64,000 nt of DNA, from contig NZ_JAKFGM010000001.1 in assembly GCF_021502585.1 (NCBI RefSeq), forward strand, positions 868,001 through 932,000, read 5' to 3'. The translations under genes and the position numbers were made by a program. Position 1 is the stretch's first letter, and each line of letters begins with the position of its first letter. This stretch comes from Sphingomonas cremea (lineage in GTDB: Bacteria; Pseudomonadota; Alphaproteobacteria; Sphingomonadales; Sphingomonadaceae). The notes beneath the pieces were generated by a model. The model ran no database searches. It was not told where the DNA came from and was given only the letters and a program-made list of their open reading frames with translations. Shown in pieces: positions 9,516 to 17,441 of this stretch.

Positions 9516-9941
9516 CTACGCCGCCTCTGCCGGAAAGGTCGCCACACATGCGTGAGTGCCGGCTTCCGCCTCGCCGATCAGGATTTGGCCGTCCATGCTG
9601 ACCCAAGCATGGGCAGAAATTTCCCCATCGCCGCTGCGCACCCCATAGTGAAGCTGCGCCGCGTGTCCTCGACGCCGGAGCATCCAAAGCACCGCCAGGC
9701 TTTGCTGAATACAGACTAATCGCAACGGAAGCCGCCGAGCTGCGCGCTGCACTGCAGTCACCGCCTGACGGGCGTCTGACTTCGCATCCGAACGCCGCCT
9801 GTCGAACCCACGCCAAGCGGCTGTCTTCGCGCTTATCCGGAACGGAAGGAGCGCAATTATTGCGGCGGCCAGTACCAACGCTGTCGAGGCCTCCGCAACG
9901 CGGAGATAGTCGCGCAAGAGAGGGCTTCGTTTTCCGGTCAT
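9516..9941 (-). CDS. Lasso peptide biosynthesis B2-like protein (transglutaminase-fold cysteine protease)
   Basis: A 141-residue protein of the Transglut_core3 / lasso B2 family, the leader peptidase in lasso peptide pathways. The catalytic triad is visible: Cys77 in CIQQSLAVLWML, His111 in SAHAWVSMDG and Asp117 in the same segment. A hydrophobic helix at about 20-36 precedes the domain, as in other B2 proteins. The ATG at 9941 gives the family-typical N-terminus (LLRDYLRVAEA). It diverges from the PqqD-like gene across 91 bp that contain no credible precursor ORF. The substrate peptide is unknown, and a role outside lasso chemistry is possible because the neighbours are EPS genes. Confidence 0.82.
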   Translation of the reverse strand: MTGKRSPLLRDYLRVAEASTALVLAAAIIALLPFRISAKTAAWRGFDRRRSDAKSDARQAVTAVQRAARRLPLRLVCIQQSLAVLWMLRRRGHAAQLHYGVRSGDGEISAHAWVSMDGQILIGEAEAGTHACVATFPAEAA

Positions 9942-10032
9942 TTAGCGATGGCGATCATCAAATCGTCTTAAACGACTTGAGCACAGTCCCAAAATCGCAG
10001 CGCACCGATTTAATCCAGCGGGGAACAACGCT

Positions 10033-10326
10033 ATGCCAGCCGCTATGGCATCGATCCGTTACGTCAGAGCCAAGGAGCTACTTGAAGCAAAGCTTGGCGA
10101 CGAACTGGTCGCGCTGGATGTCGAGGGTGGGCATTGTTTCGGATTCAATGCCGTTGCTGCCGACATTTGGCAGCTGCTGGACCGTCCGATCGCGTTCGAT
10201 GCCCTGCATCACGCGCTGACAGGTCAGTATGAGGTCGATGCCGATGAATGCCGAGCCGAGCTTCGATCCTGCCTGGCCGACCTGGAAGCCCAAGGCCTGG
10301 TTCGAATCGTATCGGGTGACGGTTGA
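10033..10326 (+). CDS. PqqD-family peptide-binding protein (RRE / lasso B1-like)
   Basis: A 97-residue PqqD-like protein, a winged-helix fold that binds leader peptides as an RRE. Recognisable parts are the strand segment DELVALDVEGGHCFGFNAVAADIWQLL and the C-terminal helix CLADLEAQGLVRI. A GGGGA sequence lies about 8 nt before the ATG at 10033; ATG 10045 is an alternative. In lasso and HPr-rel-A type systems such a protein delivers a peptide to the modifying enzymes. It is followed after 83 bp by the asparagine-synthase-like gene, and the stretch between holds only very short ORFs without precursor character. Confidence 0.85.
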   Translation: MPAAMASIRYVRAKELLEAKLGDELVALDVEGGHCFGFNAVAADIWQLLDRPIAFDALHHALTGQYEVDADECRAELRSCLADLEAQGLVRIVSGDG

Positions 10327-10409
10327 CGAGAGATCAGGATTTCAAGCGAGTTGGCGCCTAAGCAACTTCGCCATTGGTTATGTAGCCATGACGTCGTTAT
10401 GGCTCCTGA

Positions 10410-12344
10410 ATGACAGCGATCGCGGGCATTATCAGCTTTCGGCACGATTTGCCTCTCGAGGATATTTGCACTTCGGCTCTCGCCGCGCAGTCGGCTTACG
10501 GGGGCAGTCAAACCGCCGTCCGCCGTGTGGACGAGGCAGCTCTCGGAATTGACCTTCGTGCTTTGCTTCCGGAAGACCATTTTGATCGCCAGCCGCTGTG
10601 GAACGACCGATACATGCTGGTTGCAGATGTGCGGCTCGACAATCGTGCCGACATCGTGGCTCAACTCGGACTACCTTTATCGCAATTTGTTGAACGGTCG
10701 GATGCGGAAATTCTCCTGCTCGCCTGGCAGTGCTGGGACGCTGACTGCATGCAAAGGATTGTCGGCGACTTCGCCCTTGCCATCTATGACCGGCACAGGC
10801 GACAACTGACCCTCGCGAGGGACATCGCTGGAGAAAGGCCACTTTGTTATCGCGTGGACCCAGAGGGTCTCCGCTTCGCTTCGATGCCGAGTGGCGTTGC
10901 TGCGCACGGCCGGCTGAACACGGACTTGGCGGCGTTATCGATCCAGTTGGCAAATCGCCTTCCTCGCGGACGGACGTGCTTCGAAGACATCGACGCTGTT
11001 CCGCCCGGCGAGCTGGTTCGGTTCTCTGCTGCCGGCATGACGCGAGCACGCCACTGGGATCCTCAGCAGCATTACGATCGGGGGAGCACAGCAGAACAGT
11101 CCAGCGTCGAGCTACAGGATCGCCTCGACGGCGCAGTCCGGGCGCGAATGCGCCACCGTTCAGCTGCGCTCGCAACACATCTCAGCTCTGGCTACGACAG
11201 CAGCGCGGTTGCCGGAACCGCCGCCAAATTCCTCAAGCCGGGGGAGAGGATGTTCGCCCTGACCTCCGCACCAGCTCCAGGTCTGCAACAGCTGGAGTTC
11301 CGCGGTCGTATCCCGGATGAATCGGCAATCGCCGCTTCGACTGCCGCGGCATTTGGGATCGAGCATGTCATTGTGCGAGACAGCTCTCCGCTGGTTGACG
11401 CGATGCTAGGCCATGCCCGTTTCTACCAACAGCCAGTCGGCAACGTCTTCAATCAGGGGTGGTGGGCAAAGGTCGCGCAGACGGCCTCAAGCATGGGTGC
11501 CGATACCATGCTAAGTGGCGCAGCCGGCAATTTCACGATCAGCCACGGCGGACTTTCGGTGCTGCCCTACTGGCTGCGGACGGGCCATTGGCTACATTGG
11601 CTAGCCGAAGTTCGTGCGGCGAAGCGCAAGAACGACGTCCGCTGGCGCGGTCTGCTGATGGCATCGTTCGACCCCTGGCTCTCCCCCCAATCCATCAGCC
11701 GAATTGGCACGTGGTTTCTGGGGGCTCCGACTGAGCGCCACATCGATTTCCTCCGCCGAGAGGTAATGGACTGTTCAAAGCATGTATCGATCGAGATCAA
11801 CGGGGATCCGTTCCAGGACCGGCTGGCCATGATCCGATCCATGGACGTTGGGCTTGGCCGTAAGGGTCTGCTCGCTCAAACAGGCGTTGAAGAGCGCGAT
11901 CCCACTTCCGATCGCCGGCTGGTCGAATATTGCCTGTGGATGCCCCCGGAACATTTGCTGGCCGATGGCGTCTACCGGCCGGTCGCGCGGGCCGCACTTG
12001 CGGATCGGGTGCCCGGCCAGGTCCTTGCGCAGCGATCGCGCGGATATCAGGGCGCGGATTGGTTCGCCCGCCTAAGAATTTCCGATATGAACGCGATCAT
12101 GGAGGAGATTTCGGCAAGCCGAGCCGGAGAGATCCTCGATCTGGCAAAGATGACGACGGCGATTTCCCACTGGGCGAGGCTGGACGCAGGGCGTGCGACC
12201 TATGTCGCTCGACTTGGCCGAAACCTTACCAATGCGTTGGCCACCGGCCTGTTCATCGCCGAGGTGGAGCGCGATCCCATGTCCGTTGGTCGTGCTGCCA
12301 AACCGCAAGCCTCCGTGGCAAAGCAGGTGTCTTTCGCAACATAG
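10410..12344 (+). CDS. Asparagine-synthase-related protein, lasso cyclase-like, glutaminase cysteine absent
   Basis: A 644-residue protein with an N-terminal class II amidotransferase-like domain (about 1-200) and a C-terminal ATP-pyrophosphatase domain. It starts MTAIAGI where glutamine-hydrolysing enzymes have MCGIAG, so the nucleophile Cys2 is missing and ammonia cannot be made from glutamine. The ATP loop is HLSSGYDSS at 257-265, a variant of SGGxDS. Lasso cyclases (C proteins) share this state: AMP activation without glutaminase. With the PqqD-like and B2-like genes next door, amide or isopeptide formation on a peptide is the leading idea. Amidation of a sugar in the EPS is an alternative. 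Confidence 0.83.
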   Translation: MTAIAGIISFRHDLPLEDICTSALAAQSAYGGSQTAVRRVDEAALGIDLRALLPEDHFDRQPLWNDRYMLVADVRLDNRADIVAQLGLPLSQFVERSDAEILLLAWQCWDADCMQRIVGDFALAIYDRHRRQLTLARDIAGERPLCYRVDPEGLRFASMPSGVAAHGRLNTDLAALSIQLANRLPRGRTCFEDIDAVPPGELVRFSAAGMTRARHWDPQQHYDRGSTAEQSSVELQDRLDGAVRARMRHRSAALATHLSSGYDSSAVAGTAAKFLKPGERMFALTSAPAPGLQQLEFRGRIPDESAIAASTAAAFGIEHVIVRDSSPLVDAMLGHARFYQQPVGNVFNQGWWAKVAQTASSMGADTMLSGAAGNFTISHGGLSVLPYWLRTGHWLHWLAEVRAAKRKNDVRWRGLLMASFDPWLSPQSISRIGTWFLGAPTERHIDFLRREVMDCSKHVSIEINGDPFQDRLAMIRSMDVGLGRKGLLAQTGVEERDPTSDRRLVEYCLWMPPEHLLADGVYRPVARAALADRVPGQVLAQRSRGYQGADWFARLRISDMNAIMEEISASRAGEILDLAKMTTAISHWARLDAGRATYVARLGRNLTNALATGLFIAEVERDPMSVGRAAKPQASVAKQVSFAT

Positions 12345-12420
12345 ACCGCGGTCAGGGCGAAGATCATCCTCGGCGGCATGATTGGCTGAGGCTGGCTGGG
12401 GCGTCATGGTTCAACGGCCG

Positions 12421-13320
12421 TCAACTCACATAGCGGAGCAACTTCGAAAGCTGCTCGTCAAACTCGTCGAAGCCCCAGCGGCGCTCGAAGCGAAATATTG
12501 GCGTCGAGTTGATGAGCCGGATCGCCGATCGCCAATGGTCGGTCGCCGTGCCGGTCAACGCAACGAATTTCCCGCGATATGTATTGGCGTAAACTAGCTC
12601 TGCCGCCTCCAGTCCGCTTAACCGGCTGATCTCAAATTCATCCCCGGTTGCAAGGATGAACAGGCCGGCCAACGGCAATGCTTCGCCTGCTGCCATTTCA
12701 TTGGCCACCGGCACGTCGAATTTCCGGATTGCCGCATCGCCGGCATAGGAACGCTCATAGACCGCCGGGTCGCGACCGGTGGCGTTCAGCGCCCGCTCCC
12801 AAAGCCGCAGCCGCGGGATTCCGGGGCAGGCAAAGACCGCATCGTTGTTCCCAAACCGCACGACACAGACATCATCCGCTATCACCCGGTGTCCCCGGTC
12901 GTGGAGCGAAGCGGCCAGCGTCGATTTGCCGGAACCGGATCCGCCCATGAAGGCAAAGGCCTTGCCCTCGATCTCAACTGCATTGGCATGCAACGGCAGG
13001 TGGCCGCGCTGGAGGAGTAGAACGCCCATCGCGGAGCCGAGCAGAAAGAGCCTGACATTGCGCTGCGGCACGCCTGGCTCGGGTTCGATCAGAATCCGCA
13101 ATCCGTCACGTATCCAGTACCGCGCGACGCCACTTATATAGAGAAAAACGCCCTCTCCGTTGACCACAACGTCTGTGTCAGGTCGCTCCGGGGCAGGAAC
13201 AGCGCCAAGGGCAATTACGACATCGGCAACAGCATCGGACTGGCTTGGAAACAGTTCCGGAAGTTCGATGTCGCTCCGGATTGCTAGGCCAAAGGCGCTG
13301 TAGGCAATTTGCTTCCCCAC
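12421..13320 (-). CDS. HprK-related kinase (HPr-kinase-like P-loop protein)
   Basis: A protein of about 299 residues related to the C-terminal kinase domain of HPr kinase. Counting from the GTG at 13320, the Walker A motif is GGSGSGKST (126-134), a conserved His is in LPLHANAV (about 111) and the Asp pair is in VIADDVCVV (149-150). The frame stays open to a TTG at 13413, but family members start near AYSAFGLAIRSDIELPEL, which favours GTG 13320. Related kinases phosphorylate the C-terminal serine of paeninodin-type lasso precursors or belong to HprK-related kinase A sets in EPS loci. No PTS HPr gene is nearby. Confidence 0.8.
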   Translation of the reverse strand: MGKQIAYSAFGLAIRSDIELPELFPSQSDAVADVVIALGAVPAPERPDTDVVVNGEGVFLYISGVARYWIRDGLRILIEPEPGVPQRNVRLFLLGSAMGVLLLQRGHLPLHANAVEIEGKAFAFMGGSGSGKSTLAASLHDRGHRVIADDVCVVRFGNNDAVFACPGIPRLRLWERALNATGRDPAVYERSYAGDAAIRKFDVPVANEMAAGEALPLAGLFILATGDEFEISRLSGLEAAELVYANTYRGKFVALTGTATDHWRSAIRLINSTPIFRFERRWGFDEFDEQLSKLLRYVS

Positions 13321-13467
13321 GGGCGGCCGCGAACTCCTCGTACTCGTCGGCAAACCGGGTGGGTCAGCCGGACGTTTCTCTGCCACCTTAGACAGGTGAG
13401 CCGGGCCTGCCAATTTGGCGGGCTCGTCGAATTGAAAAGTCGTTGTTTAGCTGTCGCCACTCTCCCT

Positions 13468-14544
13468 ATGACCGTTGCAGTGAGCGATGCGGAATTCAAG
13501 TTGGCGACCGCCGCCTGTCGATCTGCATTTGCCGGCGGTTCGGCGGCGGAGTTGGAGCCGCTTGCTCGCTCCGTGACATGGGACCGCTTCGTTAAAGTGG
13601 CGGCGCGCCATCGGGTGCAGGCGTTGTGCTGGCACGGTCTTGAGCCGATCCACGACCTTATCCCATCCGACATCGCAGACGATTTGCGGCTCAAAGCCGT
13701 AGGAATCATCGAATCCAATCTTAGGATCGCTGCCGAATCGGCCCGGCTACTCGCTTTGTTCAGCTCCGCAGGTTTGCCTCTGCTTTTCCTCAAAGGGCTT
13801 TCACTCGACGCCCTGGCATATCGCAGCCCATTCCTCAAAATGGGATGGGATATCGACCTCCTGATTGCGCCAGAACGGCTGCAAGAGGCGGCGCTTCTGC
13901 TTCGGACGGCTGGATACGCTTCAACGACCCCCAAGTCCGACGGAGTAGAGCTTCAGCAATGGCATGACAGGCGCAAGGAATCGGTGTGGCGTCATGCGGC
14001 TTATGGAATTCACCTCGATCTCCATACTCGGCTAGCTGACCACCCTGCCCTGCTGTCCAAGCTAGGCATCGATTGTCCGACCCAAGTCGTAACGATCGCC
14101 AAGGGGATCGAGCTGCCAACGCTCGGCAGGGACGAGCTGTTCGCCTATCTCACCGTGCATGGCGCCTCGAGCGCCTGGTTTCGGCTGAAATGGATCACCG
14201 ATCTCGCGGCACTGTTGCACGGCGAATGCGCCAATGAGATCGAGCGGCTCTATGAATGTTCGCAACAGCTCGGAGCTGGTCGAGCCGCCGGCCAAGCTTT
14301 GCTCCTTGGCGAACGGCTTTACGCAATCGACATCGGAGAACGGCTTCACGGCCAGCTCTATAGCGACCCAATCATACGTTGGCTGGCGGAGCTCGCCTGG
14401 CGTCAAATCGCGAGGATTTCCGAACCGACTAGCCGGCCATTGGGCACGGCCACCATCCACTTGTCCCAACCCTTCCTTCTACCAGGCTGGCGCTTCAAAT
14501 TGTCGGAAGCGATCCGGCAAATGAACGCCACCGCGCGGAGTTGA
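13468..14544 (+). CDS. Nucleotidyltransferase family protein (NTP_transf_5-like)
   Basis: A 358-residue protein matching the NTP_transf_5 family. The core has LLFLKGLSLDALAYR (105-119) followed by KMGWDIDLLI (124-133), whose DxD aspartates (128, 130) are the expected metal ligands, and later HLDLHTRLADHP. These proteins accompany PqqD-like and HprK-like genes in lasso and EPS-associated peptide-modification clusters; their reaction is poorly known. The ATG at 13468 lacks a clear ribosome site, and upstream codons stay open. It diverges from the HprK-like gene. Its stop lies 5 nt before the next small membrane protein gene, suggesting co-expression. Confidence 0.8.
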   Translation: MTVAVSDAEFKLATAACRSAFAGGSAAELEPLARSVTWDRFVKVAARHRVQALCWHGLEPIHDLIPSDIADDLRLKAVGIIESNLRIAAESARLLALFSSAGLPLLFLKGLSLDALAYRSPFLKMGWDIDLLIAPERLQEAALLLRTAGYASTTPKSDGVELQQWHDRRKESVWRHAAYGIHLDLHTRLADHPALLSKLGIDCPTQVVTIAKGIELPTLGRDELFAYLTVHGASSAWFRLKWITDLAALLHGECANEIERLYECSQQLGAGRAAGQALLLGERLYAIDIGERLHGQLYSDPIIRWLAELAWRQIARISEPTSRPLGTATIHLSQPFLLPGWRFKLSEAIRQMNATARS

Positions 14545-14549
14545 TCGTG

Positions 14550-14915
14550 ATGGATGCCCTCCGCTGGTATCAGGCCAAGCTGTTCGTTGAGCACGCACTG
14601 GGCGTCAGCATGGATGCGCTACATATACTGGTGGGCTTCAGCTTATTCTTGCTGGTCGCGCGCTTGCTGAGGGCACCCCTCGCCTCTCCACGCCCCTTGC
14701 TTGCGCTGCTCGTTATCGAGCTGATCAACGAAGCATATGACCTTTACGTCGAGCGTTGGCCGTCCTTGGGCAGTCAACTCGGCGAAGGCTTCAAGGACGT
14801 ACTACTGACCATAACATTGCCCACGCTGATCCTCGTGATGGCGCGCTGGCGGCCATCATGGGTGACACAATCCACTAACCAACGACCAGGTGCCGGGCAG
14901 GACGCAAATCAGTAG
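14550..14915 (+). CDS. Small membrane protein of unknown function
   Basis: A 121-residue protein with three hydrophobic segments (about residues 20-38, 44-58 and 80-97) separated by short loops. ELINEAYDLYVERWPSLG, between the second and third, holds several charged residues. I do not recognise its family with confidence; VanZ-like is a loose topological comparison only. ATG 14550 is chosen, with GTG 14547 and TTG 14541 also in frame. It follows the nucleotidyltransferase by 5 nt, so it probably belongs to the same transcript. Its last 41 bp overlap the opposite-strand O-antigen ligase-like gene tail to tail. Confidence 0.65.
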   Translation: MDALRWYQAKLFVEHALGVSMDALHILVGFSLFLLVARLLRAPLASPRPLLALLVIELINEAYDLYVERWPSLGSQLGEGFKDVLLTITLPTLILVMARWRPSWVTQSTNQRPGAGQDANQ

Positions 14916-16227
14916 CGCTTTGCGCGCGCCGCCGCGATTGGACCGTCAACACCAGGCACATGGCGAGAACCGCGCTCATTGCCGCGGTGCGCAGTGGGTA
15001 ATCGACCATGCTGTGCAATAGAATTGCCGCGGAGCCGATTGCGGCGGCCCTCGCGAAATAGTCGGCCGCGGGCGAGCGCAGGGCCCATACCGCCTGGCCC
15101 CACCAGGCGAGGAACAACAGCATAAGGATGATTCCCGGCAGCCCGGTTTCAATCGCAAGCTCAAGGTAATCATTGTGGGCGTGGTTGATGTAATAGCGAT
15201 CAACTGAAGCCGGATCCTCGGTCATCCGATAGACCTTCTCAAACGTGCCGAGTCCTGATCCGACCATTCCATAATCACGGACCAGTTCTATGCTGTTCGA
15301 CAAAATCGCCTGACGCGAGTTCACTGACGTAATTGCGCCGCGGCTAACGGGTGCGGTCCAGAGAAGGCCGAGGGCAATCACGCCGGCAATCGCCGTCGCG
15401 ATCAATCCGATTTGAACGAAGCGCGATCGGGGTCCGATCAGCATCAGGAGACTGGCAAAGACGACGGGCAAGCCAAGGCCATAGCCGGCCAACGAGCCGT
15501 TGAGGATCAGCCCAAGGATGACCACGATCAGCCCCCCGCCGGCCAACGCCAACATGGCCGACTTCCGCCACATTTCCTTTGTCCGCTCGCGTGCAGACGC
15601 ACCAAGCGCGGCAATGAAGGGTATACTGACCAAGAGCAGGCTGGCCATGTGATTACTGTTCGCGAAAAAACCGGTCGCGACGCCAAAGTTGCTTTGCCGA
15701 TAGAGATACCATGGGGACGTCAGTGGATTTGCGCTGGTGACCTGGAGGATGCCGAGCAGAACTCCACCGACCGTTCCTGCGATCAAAGCGGCCGCCAGCC
15801 AGTTGGTCGAGTAGCCGCGCAAACCGATCATTGCCGCCAACATCCCAAGCGGGGGAAGCAGCGCCAGCACAGTCGCGATGCTGTCATAGGGGGCAAGCGA
15901 CGGTGCAAGCCTTCCTGGCGGAATACCAAGCAATTGGAAGCCCTCAAGGAACTGCTCCCGCCCAGGCAGAGAACTCCATATCGAAACGGGTAGCGGCACC
16001 AGCTGGATCACGGCCAGCGCCAGCGCCAATCCGACCAGCACCAGCAACCGTCGAATTGCGCGGGGCTGGAGCGAATGCCGATATTCGAGCAAGGCCCAGG
16101 CGATGATACTGATGGCGGTGAGCCGAAGGAAAACGTTTGCCCAAATGCCCTGGCTACTTCCGCCAAGAAGCAGGCAAAGAAACAGATAGGCTGGGGTAAC
16201 GACAGGCCGGATCCGATCGATCATCAT
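14875..16227 (-). CDS. O-antigen ligase/polymerase-like membrane protein (Wzy/WaaL type)
   Basis: A 450-residue polytopic protein of the Wzy_C / O-antigen ligase family. Diagnostic features are the large loop before the C-terminal helices with GLGTFEKVYRM and YYINHAHNDYLELAIETGLP, where the HxHNxYLE pattern is the family signature. About eleven helices are visible. The ATG at 16227 overlaps the upstream TPR gene stop by 4 nt (ATGATGA), which fixes the start; a longer frame to 16419 lies inside that gene. It probably polymerises or transfers the repeat unit in the periplasm. The EpsG-like protein at 8388-9437 is a second candidate polymerase. Confidence 0.87.
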   Translation of the reverse strand: MMIDRIRPVVTPAYLFLCLLLGGSSQGIWANVFLRLTAISIIAWALLEYRHSLQPRAIRRLLVLVGLALALAVIQLVPLPVSIWSSLPGREQFLEGFQLLGIPPGRLAPSLAPYDSIATVLALLPPLGMLAAMIGLRGYSTNWLAAALIAGTVGGVLLGILQVTSANPLTSPWYLYRQSNFGVATGFFANSNHMASLLLVSIPFIAALGASARERTKEMWRKSAMLALAGGGLIVVILGLILNGSLAGYGLGLPVVFASLLMLIGPRSRFVQIGLIATAIAGVIALGLLWTAPVSRGAITSVNSRQAILSNSIELVRDYGMVGSGLGTFEKVYRMTEDPASVDRYYINHAHNDYLELAIETGLPGIILMLLFLAWWGQAVWALRSPAADYFARAAAIGSAAILLHSMVDYPLRTAAMSAVLAMCLVLTVQSRRRAQSATDLRPARHLVVG

Positions 16228-17441
16228 CCCGCTTCCTGGACCAGCCGAAAATCTGCGACAGTAAGGTCGGCCGGTGCGGGAAGTTCGGGCGCCGTCCCGG
16301 CAAGTTCGAGTTGTTGGGCAATGCATCCGGCTGGAGGAACTTTGAATTTTACAGCCAGCTCGCCGTTGTGTGCGCCCACCATTCCAGCATTCGCGATTTC
16401 GTCGGATGAAGGAAGGCAACGAACGGTCCAGGCTAGCGCCTTCGACGCCTGCGACCCGGGGCTGACCCGCATCGAGAGGCGATAGGAACCGGGCCTCATC
16501 ATCAACAGTTGCTTGGCCAGCGACACGTCATCGCGGCCATAATATATGATATGGAGGCGCCCTTCTTCTTCAGCCTCGGCGACGCCAGCCGGTCCCGATG
16601 CAAAAGTCCAGCCGAAAGGCGGCAACGCGCTAAGCTCGAACTTCGGATCGACCAATTCCTGCTCCCGATAACTATTGGGGCTGAATCGGGTCCAGGCAAC
16701 TTGGGCTTGGCCATAGCGACGGGCATCGATCAAGGAGTTGAGTAGGCGTACCTGCCAGCCACTGGCATCGTTTCCGCCGCGGCCACTCCACAAGTAAAGA
16801 ACAAGCCGGTCGTTGCCTGCATCAGCCGCAAGGATATTGAGCAGCAATGGCTCGAGCTCGGGGTGATCGGCGAGCATTGCCTTTACCTCGTGAGCCCCGC
16901 CAGGGCTGCGCGCATAGGCGGCAAGATAGGGCGCGATATCGTCAAGGCTTTGAGGGACCAGGCGCGCCAACGCGGAAATTTCGGAAAGCCCTAGCCGAAC
17001 CTTTCCGGTTTGGAGGAAATGGTTGGCAAGGAAATAGCGGGCGGCGACCGAACGTGGATCTAAACGCCGCGCTTCGAGAAACGCTTTGGCGGCAAGCGCT
17101 CGGTTGCCGGCCAGCTCAGCTTGGACACCCCGAACCAGATAAGGCTCAGGGGCAAGTGGCGACTTGGTGGCGGCAGAAAGCAGTTTTTCTACTAATGCAC
17201 TGTCGACGGGCCGCCCCGCCGCCCCCGACCGCCTGGCCTCCTGAAGGCCCGTGGCGAAAATCACTTCCGGATGGTTTGGCCATATCGCCGCGGCCTTTGC
17301 AGGTTGCCGCGACGCATAAGCGGCAACAAATGCCACTCGAACGACCAGCACTGCGGCCAATAGCGCGAGCGCTATAATGATCACCGCTCGCGCTCTCATC
17401 GGTTCGCGATAATCCTCGCTTCGGTCAGTGGCCGGCCTCAT
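16224..17441 (-). CDS. Membrane-anchored TPR-like protein of the EPS operon
   Basis: A 405-residue protein with one N-terminal membrane helix (about 18-38), then helical repeats resembling TPRs (ALAAKAFLEARRLDPRSVAA and similar), and a beta-rich C-terminal region with carbohydrate-binding character (PGSYRLSMRVSPGSQ). The likely location is inner membrane with a periplasmic domain. Start 17441 overlaps wzc by 17 nt; ATG 17399 is an alternative and begins right at the helix. It sits between wzc and the ligase-like gene and is coupled to both. Repeat proteins in this position often help chain assembly or length control; no specific function is shown. Confidence 0.75.
   Translation of the reverse strand: MRPATDRSEDYREPMRARAVIIIALALLAAVLVVRVAFVAAYASRQPAKAAAIWPNHPEVIFATGLQEARRSGAAGRPVDSALVEKLLSAATKSPLAPEPYLVRGVQAELAGNRALAAKAFLEARRLDPRSVAARYFLANHFLQTGKVRLGLSEISALARLVPQSLDDIAPYLAAYARSPGGAHEVKAMLADHPELEPLLLNILAADAGNDRLVLYLWSGRGGNDASGWQVRLLNSLIDARRYGQAQVAWTRFSPNSYREQELVDPKFELSALPPFGWTFASGPAGVAEAEEEGRLHIIYYGRDDVSLAKQLLMMRPGSYRLSMRVSPGSQASKALAWTVRCLPSSDEIANAGMVGAHNGELAVKFKVPPAGCIAQQLELAGTAPELPAPADLTVADFRLVQEAG

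Noticed and set aside
9942-10032. Candidate precursor peptide between the B2-like and PqqD-like genes
   Set aside because: Only frames of 6 to 10 codons, or frames without a start, occur on either strand.
12382-12597. 71-codon plus-strand frame after the asparagine-synthase-like gene
   Set aside because: Almost all of it is antisense to the HprK-like kinase, and it has no leader-core pattern.
15412-15993. 193-codon plus-strand frame inside the ligase-like gene
   Set aside because: Antisense to a membrane protein with a clear HxHNxYLE signature; the frame is rich in charged and Gln residues with no domain.
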